DNA of 64,000 nucleotides from Mesorhizobium wenxiniae (GTDB taxonomy: Bacteria > Pseudomonadota > Alphaproteobacteria > Rhizobiales > Rhizobiaceae): positions 447,115 through 511,114 of the forward strand of contig NZ_NPKH01000011.1 in NCBI RefSeq assembly GCF_002284535.1. Direction: 5' to 3'. Positions 58,028-64,000 of this stretch are shown here, in pieces (the stretch's first letter is position 1; every line of letters starts with the position of its first letter). A model generated the notes under the pieces. That model worked only from the letters and a program-made list of their open reading frames with translations, was not told the DNA's origin and ran no database searches. A program made the translations under genes and the position numbers.

Positions 58028-58696
58028 TCATTCGGGTCGAGATTTATGCGGGTCTGGCCTAACCGGGACCGGCGGCAATTCAGGCGCGTCCAGTCCTTGG
58101 AAAGGATTGCGCCAGGCGTCGGTTTCTTCAAACTGACGATACCAGCGGCTGACAGAAGGATAATCGTCGAGCGGCAATCTGGCGACATCGTTAAAGGGCA
58201 GAAACGTCGCCATTCGAAAGTCGGCATAGGAAACCGACTTTTCGACCAGCCATTCTCGCTCGGAAAGCTCGGCCTCAAGTGTTGCAGCGGCCGTGCGGAA
58301 GTCTCTCAGCCCCTCTTCAACCCGGTGCTGATCAATCGGGCCGAGCCCAAACCGCTGTTTGGTCCCGCGTTCGAAATGCACGACGTCGCAAGCTCTCGCG
58401 AAGTTCTCCTTACCCCAACTGAGCCATCGGATCATCTCGGGTTCATCGTCGCCGGTGCGCCAGAGATCCGAATGCGCGTCGCGTGAAAGCCGGCAGGCTA
58501 TGGCATCGGCCTCCCAGAGGCTCTTTCCCGAGCCCACAAGTATGGGCAATGAAAGATTTGGATTCAGCGGCCGAAATGGCTCAGCCTGCCCCGGAGCGAA
58601 GGGGGAGGCGAATTCAAACTCGACCTTCGCATTGAGATAGCGCGCTACCGCGACCGCAAGGCGGGGATTGGGATTGCGGCTGAAGTACAGCTTCAT
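58028..58696 (-). CDS. Glutathione S-transferase family protein
   Basis: A 222-residue protein: thioredoxin-like N-domain (KLYFSRNPNPRLAVAVARYL, NPNLSLPILV, LWEADAIACRL) and helical C-domain with YADFRMATFLPF. It conjugates or reduces substrates with glutathione, made by GshB elsewhere in the window. The residue at the usual catalytic position is Ser/Asn, so the exact activity is unclear. It is a separate gene from the dehydratase upstream. Confidence 0.85.
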   Translation of the reverse strand: MKLYFSRNPNPRLAVAVARYLNAKVEFEFASPFAPGQAEPFRPLNPNLSLPILVGSGKSLWEADAIACRLSRDAHSDLWRTGDDEPEMIRWLSWGKENFARACDVVHFERGTKQRFGLGPIDQHRVEEGLRDFRTAAATLEAELSEREWLVEKSVSYADFRMATFLPFNDVARLPLDDYPSVSRWYRQFEETDAWRNPFQGLDAPELPPVPVRPDPHKSRPE

Positions 58697-58783
58697 TGCA
58701 TGTCAGTCCTTGAATGGTTCGACTGGACGCGCAGGAGCGCTATGACGCTTGGCATCGGAGCGAAGCCGGAACCGCTTGCCACC

Positions 58784-59761
58784 CTATGCCGCCGCCATGA
58801 TCTCAGCATAGGTGCTGAAATCGACATTGCCGCCGGACAGCACCACGGCGACGCATTTGCCTGATAGCTCGATCTCGCCCGATGACAACGCGGCCAGCCC
58901 GACGCTGCCGCCGGGCTCGACCACCAGCTTGAGATGGGCCATGGCGTCGCGCATGGCCTGTGCCGCGGCACTGTCGGAAACGGCAATGCCGCCGGCGAGA
59001 TTCCTGCGGTTGATCTCGAAGGTGATCGCGCCCGGCTCGGTGGTGAGGAGCGCGTCGCAGATCGAAGTGTGGCCGGGTTCGATCGAAACCCGGGCACCTT
59101 TGGCCAGTGAGCGACAGGTGTCGTCGAAATGCTCGGGCTCCACCGCCCAGATGGCGGTGGCCGGCGATGCGTCCTTGACCGCAATCGAGATGCCGCTGCT
59201 CAGGCCGCCGCCGCCGCAGGGAATGACAATGGCGTCGAGGCTCACGCCGAGCGCTTTCACCTGCGCCATCAGTTCGAGGCCGATCGTGCCCTGGCCGGCG
59301 ATGATGGCGGGATCGTCGAATGGCGGGACCAGGACCATGCCCCTCTCCACGTACGGGCGAACCACCGTCATGCGGTCATCGCGGAAACGATCGAACGGCA
59401 CCACTACCGCACCCATTTTCCTGACATTGCCGACCTTCATCGCCGGCGCATCGGTGGGCATGGCGATGACCGCCTTGACGCCGAACATCGCCGCCGACGC
59501 GGCGACGCCTTGCGCGTGATTGCCCGACGAAAAGGCCACGACGCCACGGCTGCGCTCCTCGTCGCTCAGCGACGACAGTTTGTTATAGGCGCCGCGGAAC
59601 TTGAAAGAGCCGGTGCGCTGCAGCGTCTCCGGCTTGAACAGGATTCTGGCACCGAAGCGCTTGTTCAGCTCCGGCGATTCGATCAGCGGCGTTTCGACTA
59701 TCAAGCCGGACAATCGCAATGCTGCGGCGCGGATATCGGCGATGCCGGGAGGGGTGGTCAT
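58784..59761 (-). CDS. Threonine/serine dehydratase, PLP-dependent
   Basis: A 325-residue fold-type II enzyme: PLP Lys54 in TGSFKFRGAYN, FSSGNHAQGVAASAAMFG, the phosphate loop PCGGGGLSSG and C-terminal VVLSGGNVDFS. No ACT regulatory domain is present, so it is the catabolic or serine racemase-like kind, not biosynthetic IlvA. The ATG at 59761 follows agga with good spacing and is preferred over one ten codons earlier. Confidence 0.88.
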   Translation of the reverse strand: MTTPPGIADIRAAALRLSGLIVETPLIESPELNKRFGARILFKPETLQRTGSFKFRGAYNKLSSLSDEERSRGVVAFSSGNHAQGVAASAAMFGVKAVIAMPTDAPAMKVGNVRKMGAVVVPFDRFRDDRMTVVRPYVERGMVLVPPFDDPAIIAGQGTIGLELMAQVKALGVSLDAIVIPCGGGGLSSGISIAVKDASPATAIWAVEPEHFDDTCRSLAKGARVSIEPGHTSICDALLTTEPGAITFEINRRNLAGGIAVSDSAAAQAMRDAMAHLKLVVEPGGSVGLAALSSGEIELSGKCVAVVLSGGNVDFSTYAEIMAAA

Positions 59762-59957
59762 GGGGAGGTCCTGCAGAATGAGATCGCCCATGGTGCACGG
59801 AAAACCAGGCCGCGCACCACTGTAAAAATGTGACCGTTACAATTCGCCTTTGGGCAGGAAAGGGGGGTGTGCCCATCAGCAGCCGGTCACTCTGACAACT
59901 TCGTGGCGGACATGGTTTTGTGGCGGGCAAGAAGCGCTTGGCGCGCAATGTGGTTGA

Positions 59958-60089
59958 AGCGCTTCATTAGCCCCGGGTCCAGTGCCTACCCGGCCGCACG
60001 CCGAACTCGCCAAGGCCGCCGCCTTCGCCACCTCCAATCGCGCACGCGCAGTCAGCGGCGCCATCATGAACCTCACTTGTGGTTCATGA
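59958..60089 (+). pseudogene. C-terminal remnant of a short-chain dehydrogenase
   Basis: An open stretch reads LAPGPVPTRPHAELAKAAAF followed by ATSNRARAVSGAIMNLTCGS and a stop at 60087-60089. The PGPVPT turn and the GAIMNLTCG ending are the standard C-terminal part of SDR enzymes, but a stop (tga at 59955-59957) precedes it and no N-terminal part, cofactor motif or YxxxK is found upstream. It marks an older gene destroyed beside the S8-MBL module. Confidence 0.6.
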
Positions 60090-60251
60090 TCGATGTTATT
60101 GATCGGCGCCTACCAGTAACCCGCTGTTCTGTACGCGGTTTGCAACTACAACGATAAATACACGCCACTCTGTTGCTTGTGACAACATTAACTGACATCC
60201 TCCGCCTCAGAAGAGTCTGTCGTCCTCAAAATATTCGACAGGGCGGATGCG

Positions 60252-62357
60252 ATGAGTGACAGCTGGCAGAACGTTGTGCTGCGGAACCAGCATCCGAAAT
60301 TGCGGATGTTCGCAAATTGTGACGCAGACGTCAGTTCCGCGAAATCTGAAGTGCAGGCGGCGCTGCGCGTGACCACCGAGGAGCTTGCGGCCTCCACTCC
60401 ACCGCTCGCTACCGCTATCGCACCCGAGGACGCCCCGGTCAGCGGCACCGCCAAGAAGCACGGGGTCGACGTGCAGGCGCAGCGGGCGGCCGTCGAGGTC
60501 AGCGTTTTCGTCCGCTCCACCGATTCACTGCCACCGGTGGCTGGCCAGCAGACCTTGCGCGGGATGGCGACCCGCCGGATGACCCTCGATGAAGTGTACG
60601 ATCTCGCGCGCGACGCCGGCACCATCTTTATCGAACCGGCCGATGCCCTGAAGCTGCCGCGTCCGATCAAGGGCAGCGCCGGCGGCACCGCTCCAGCCCG
60701 CCGGGTCCCGGGCGTCGCTCCGGCCCAACTCGGCGACGGCAAGGGCATGCTGATCGGCATCATCGATGTCGAAGGCTTCGACTGGGCCCATACCGATTTC
60801 CTCGTCGGCGGCAAATCGCGGTTTGTCAGCATCTGGGATCAGGGTGCCAAGGTCGGCCGCAATCGCAAGGGCCTCAAGCGCGGTCGGGTGATCTCCGCCG
60901 CCGACATGCAAACCGCACTGACGGATGCCGCCAAGATTCACGTCTCGCCGCACGATCTCGAGCCGCAATCGCAGATGGTGGTGGGCTCGCACGGCACCCA
61001 TGTCGCCTCCATCGCCGCCGGCAATAGCGGTCTCTGCAGCGCAGCTGAAATCGCCGCGGTGCTGATCGCGCTGCCGGAAGACGAAATCGACCGGCGCACC
61101 TCGTTCTACGATTCCACCTGCCTGCTCGACGCCGTCTACTACCTGCTCGATCTCGCCGGTGAGCGCCCCATCTCGATCAACATCAGCCTCGGGACCAACG
61201 GCCACGCCCATGACGGTTCAAGCATCCTCGACCGCTGGATCGACGCGTTGCTATCCGAGCCCGGCCGTTCGATCTGCATTGCCGCCGGCAACGCCGGCCA
61301 GGAACGACCCGAGGCTCCGGACGATCTCGGCTACATGATGGGCCGCATTCATGCGAGCGGCAAAATCGATGCCCAGGGCCTCGACCACATCCTCGAGTGG
61401 CAGGTCGTCGGCGACAAGATCAAGGATGCATCGGAGAACGAGCTCGAGATCTGGTACGAGCCGCAGGATCGCCTCGCCATCAGCATCCGCCCGCCTGATG
61501 GCGACTGGATCGGCCCGATCCAGCCCGGTGAGTTTCTCGAGAACCACCAGTTGCCCGACCGCACACTGATCAGCGTCTACAACGAGTTGCACCACCCGAC
61601 CAACGGCGCCAACTACATCGCCACCTACCTGACGCCGTTCTTCGGCAGCAACCTGATCATCGGCATCCCCGCCGGCGTCTGGCAGGTCCGGCTGCACGGC
61701 CTCGTCATCCGCGACGGCGCCTTCCATGCTTGGATCGAGCGCGACGACCCGGCCGACTTGGGCGACGGCAGCTACTTCTGGCCGTCGTTCTTCACCGAGG
61801 CCTCGCATGTCGACACCTCCTCGGTCAGCGCCCTCGCCTGCGGCCAACGCATCGTCTCCGTCGCCAATCTCGATGAACTGAAGCGCCGCGCTCACATCAC
61901 CTCGAGCCAGGGTCCGACCCGTGACGGCCGGCTGAAGCCCGACATCACTGCGCCCGGCACCGGCATCGTCGCGGCCAACGGCTTCGGCGGTCCGGATGAC
62001 CCGTGGATCGAAATGACCGGCACCAGCATGGCGAGCCCCTATGTGGCTGGCGTCATCGGCCTGATGCTGGCGGCCGAGCCGACGCTCACCGCTGCCCAGA
62101 TCCTCGGCATCATTAAGGCCACCGCCCGGCCGCTCCCCGGCGCCACCTACCAGTGGACGAACGACCTCGGCTTCGGTGTCATCTCTCCTGCCGCCTGCGT
62201 CGCCGAAGCCTCCCACGCGCTGACCCGTACCGAGCTGAAGAAAACCACGCCGCCCGCTACCGCACCCACCGTCACCGCCGCGGCCCCGCCGGGCCGTCCT
62301 GCCAGTCGCCGTGCCGCCAGGCCTGCAACCCGGCGCCCGCCGCCCGAGGCCGCATAA
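60252..62357 (+). CDS. S8-family subtilisin-like serine peptidase
   Basis: A 701-residue protease without a signal peptide, so probably cytoplasmic. The triad is complete: Asp172 in IGIIDVEGFDWAH, His247 in VGSHGTHVASIAAG, Ser592 in GTSMASPYVAG, with oxyanion Asn347 in IAAGNAG. A non-catalytic N-terminal region (1-160) and a long insert (about 350-540, Trp-rich, possibly binding) surround it; the tail after 660 is Pro/Ala/Arg-rich. Its stop overlaps the MBL gene start by one base (TAATG), so the two are coupled. It could be a regulatory or defence protease; the substrate is unknown. Confidence 0.9.
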   Translation: MSDSWQNVVLRNQHPKLRMFANCDADVSSAKSEVQAALRVTTEELAASTPPLATAIAPEDAPVSGTAKKHGVDVQAQRAAVEVSVFVRSTDSLPPVAGQQTLRGMATRRMTLDEVYDLARDAGTIFIEPADALKLPRPIKGSAGGTAPARRVPGVAPAQLGDGKGMLIGIIDVEGFDWAHTDFLVGGKSRFVSIWDQGAKVGRNRKGLKRGRVISAADMQTALTDAAKIHVSPHDLEPQSQMVVGSHGTHVASIAAGNSGLCSAAEIAAVLIALPEDEIDRRTSFYDSTCLLDAVYYLLDLAGERPISINISLGTNGHAHDGSSILDRWIDALLSEPGRSICIAAGNAGQERPEAPDDLGYMMGRIHASGKIDAQGLDHILEWQVVGDKIKDASENELEIWYEPQDRLAISIRPPDGDWIGPIQPGEFLENHQLPDRTLISVYNELHHPTNGANYIATYLTPFFGSNLIIGIPAGVWQVRLHGLVIRDGAFHAWIERDDPADLGDGSYFWPSFFTEASHVDTSSVSALACGQRIVSVANLDELKRRAHITSSQGPTRDGRLKPDITAPGTGIVAANGFGGPDDPWIEMTGTSMASPYVAGVIGLMLAAEPTLTAAQILGIIKATARPLPGATYQWTNDLGFGVISPAACVAEASHALTRTELKKTTPPATAPTVTAAAPPGRPASRRAARPATRRPPPEAA

Positions 62358-63706
62358 TGAAAATCACCCTGCTCCCCTCCGACAAGGGCGATTGCCTGCT
62401 GATCGAGGCCGGTGCCGTCACCATCCTCGCCGATGGCGGTATGCCCGCCTCCTATGCCTCCGAGGTGCGCGGCTATCTCGGCAAATGGGCCGAGGACACC
62501 GGCAAGCAACTAGACCTCGTCTATGTCTCGCACGTCGATCAGGATCACATCGCCGGCGTGCTGCAGCTGCTCGAGGACACAGTGCAATGGCGCGTTTTCG
62601 ACCACAAGCACGCCAACGGCCAGTCCTCCGGCAAGCCACCGTTCAGGAGACCGCCCAAGGTCAAGCGTATCTGGCACAACGCCTTCAAGCTCATGGTGGC
62701 TGAGTCCGAGGCGATCGGCACTGTCCTCGCCGCCCGCGCTAACACGCTGTCCAGTTCGGCCAACCCGTCACTGCTTCGGCTCGCCGACGCCTTCCGCAGC
62801 ATCGCCAACTCGATCCCCGAGGCGATCAAGGTGTCCCGCCGCATCGCCGCCGACCAGTTGAACATCCCTCTTAATGGCGAGTTCGGCAAGCTCCTCGCCA
62901 TGGTCCGCGGCCACGAGGTGATCAGCCTCGCGGCCAACAGCTCCCTCGCCATCCGCGTCATCGGCCCGTTCGAAAAGGATCTCGAAGTCCTCCGCAAATA
63001 CTGGAAGAACTGGCTCAACAACCCTAAGAAGGCGGGCTCGCTGCAGGACCTCGAGGAGTGGCTGGAAGAAAACGACGGTCCGATCCCGCCCGGCTTCGGC
63101 GTGTCCATCGACGACGAACTGGGCCACCGCAAGGACGTCACCGAGCCCAACCTCGCCTCGCTCATGCTGCTGCTCGAGGAGCCGAAGGCTAGCGGCGGTG
63201 TCACCCGCGTCATCATGACCGGCGATGGCCATGCCGACGATATCCTCGCCGGCCTCACCCATCACGGCCGCCTCGCCGATGGCGCCGGGCTGCATGTCGA
63301 CGTGCTGAAGCTCCAGCACCACGGTTCCGAGCACAATCTGCACCGCGCCTTCGCCAGGCGCATCACCGCCGATCACTACCTGATCTGCGCCAACGGCAAG
63401 GACAAAAACCCCGACCTGCGTGTCCTCGAGGTGCTGCTCGATTCCCGGCTGGGCGTTGCCGACAAGCTCTCCCCGAACGCGGAAGCCGGCCAGCCCTTCA
63501 CCATATGGCTCAACTGCAGCACCCACTATCTCGACAAGCAGCAGGCCGCCTACATTGCGAAGAAGGGCACGCGCTCCACCGAGCTCGACAAGAACATCGC
63601 TCATTTGAAGGCGGTCGAGGCTCTCCTCGCCGAGGCCAAACAGCACAACCCCGGCAGGCTGAAGCTCAAATCCCTCAAAGCCTCGCCGCTCGAACTCGAG
63701 GTCTGA
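62357..63706 (+). CDS. ComEC-like metallo-beta-lactamase-fold hydrolase
   Basis: A 449-residue protein. The metal motif SHVDQDH at 58-64 (His59, Asp61, Asp63, His64) and the later KLQHHGSEHN match the MBL domains of ComEC/Rec2 and related stand-alone hydrolases, which often act on nucleic acids or nucleotides. A large helical insert (about 90-290) separates the two metal-site halves. No signal peptide or membrane helix. It is translationally coupled to the S8 peptidase gene (TAATG). The activity is not known. Confidence 0.85.
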   Translation: MKITLLPSDKGDCLLIEAGAVTILADGGMPASYASEVRGYLGKWAEDTGKQLDLVYVSHVDQDHIAGVLQLLEDTVQWRVFDHKHANGQSSGKPPFRRPPKVKRIWHNAFKLMVAESEAIGTVLAARANTLSSSANPSLLRLADAFRSIANSIPEAIKVSRRIAADQLNIPLNGEFGKLLAMVRGHEVISLAANSSLAIRVIGPFEKDLEVLRKYWKNWLNNPKKAGSLQDLEEWLEENDGPIPPGFGVSIDDELGHRKDVTEPNLASLMLLLEEPKASGGVTRVIMTGDGHADDILAGLTHHGRLADGAGLHVDVLKLQHHGSEHNLHRAFARRITADHYLICANGKDKNPDLRVLEVLLDSRLGVADKLSPNAEAGQPFTIWLNCSTHYLDKQQAAYIAKKGTRSTELDKNIAHLKAVEALLAEAKQHNPGRLKLKSLKASPLELEV

Positions 63707-63875
63707 ACCGATAACGCGTCGAGTCAATCCGCGCATCACCAGCGCCACCACGCCACCACGCCGTCGCGCCTGCATGGACTGCTTGGGAGGCTCCAAAATA
63801 TCGCGACGGCCATGGGGCCTTGGGCCTGCGGCGAACTGGCCGCTCCGGCCCTCCGCTATGGCTTCGGGCGTTCTT

Positions 63876-63899
63876 CAATTGACGAATGGCTGTCAATTG
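63876..63899. repeat. Inverted repeat downstream of the S8-MBL pair
   Basis: Perfect 8-bp arms caattgac (63876-63883) and gtcaattg (63892-63899), spacer 8 bp. No gene is recognisable from 63707 to the window end. Confidence 0.5.
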
Positions 63900-63971
63900 C
63901 CCCGGTCTGGTAGCTGATTGCCTCAGCCGGAGGCCGCTGCCGGCGGCAGCTCCCCGGGTTCGAATCCTTTG

Positions 63972-63990
63972 AAAGGTCCGCTGGACCTTT
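63972..63990. terminator. Hairpin, possible terminator at the window end
   Basis: Arms aaaggtcc and ggaccttt around gct, followed by tc. A gggttcgaatcc string just before it looks like a tRNA TpsiC loop but no cloverleaf can be drawn. Confidence 0.4.
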
Positions 63991-64000
63991 TCAATTCGCC

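Noticed and set aside
63905..63972. tRNA-like 3' end (gggttcgaatcc)
   Set aside because: The T-stem does not pair (ccggg against ccttt) and no acceptor, D or anticodon stem can be drawn.

Overview
The window looks like chromosomal DNA of a Mesorhizobium-type alphaproteobacterium (Rhizobiales). The reasons are high GC, a rhizobial gene order dnaK-dnaJ-pmtA-FMN reductase-pyrF, an alphaproteobacterial heat-shock promoter ahead of dnaK, and many short palindromic intergenic elements of the kind common in Mesorhizobium. The species assignment is an inference; no rRNA, tRNA or CRISPR array was recognised.

Layout. 1-3.4 kb: malonate genes matA and (partial) matB, rpe, and a frameshifted hypothetical gene. 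3.6-9.5 kb: dnaK, dnaJ, phospholipid methyltransferase pmtA, an FMN reductase, pyrF and a DUF1330 protein, all on the plus strand. 9.5-15.9 kb: a minus-strand polyamine-type operon (XRE-cupin regulator, binding protein, two permeases, ATPase, FAD amine oxidase, cupin). 16-20.5 kb: an orphan ATP-grasp ligase, then a tightly overlapping De Ley-Doudoroff sugar operon (SDR dehydrogenase, KDGal kinase, KDPGal aldolase, SMP-30 lactonase). 20.8-24.4 kb: gshB, a yifB/comM-like ATPase with a decayed duplicate fragment behind it, and an exported hypothetical protein. 24.7-34.1 kb: malate synthase G, a hydantoinase A-type protein, a DUF559 protein, a CDGSH iron-sulfur protein, two membrane proteins and lepA, with a dense cluster of intergenic repeats. 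34.3-36.7 kb: a TadG-like surface protein, a methionine-rich exported peptide and an exported MsrA.

36.8-44.2 kb: an amino-acid ABC operon, cytochrome bd oxidase cydAB and an ABC-2 exporter. 44.6-50.2 kb: a Tat-exported PhoX phosphatase behind a plausible PHO box, an SMR-like protein, a PAP2 phosphatase, and a small XRE protein followed by a SulP transporter. 50.3-54.1 kb: an SbmA/YddA-type ABC protein and a CHAD-CYTH pair. 54.2-57.9 kb: a CecR-YbhG-YbhF-YbhS-type regulator/efflux operon. 58.0-59.8 kb: a glutathione S-transferase and a threonine/serine dehydratase. 60.2-63.7 kb: a two-gene accessory module, a subtilisin-like S8 peptidase directly coupled to a ComEC-like metallo-beta-lactamase hydrolase, sitting beside a broken short-chain dehydrogenase remnant.

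Most of the window is ordinary chromosomal housekeeping and transport. The most unusual items are the S8 peptidase-MBL pair, the methionine-rich exported peptide next to exported MsrA, the PHO-box-like site before phoX, the decayed yifB duplicate, and the homopolymer frameshift near 3.25 kb.
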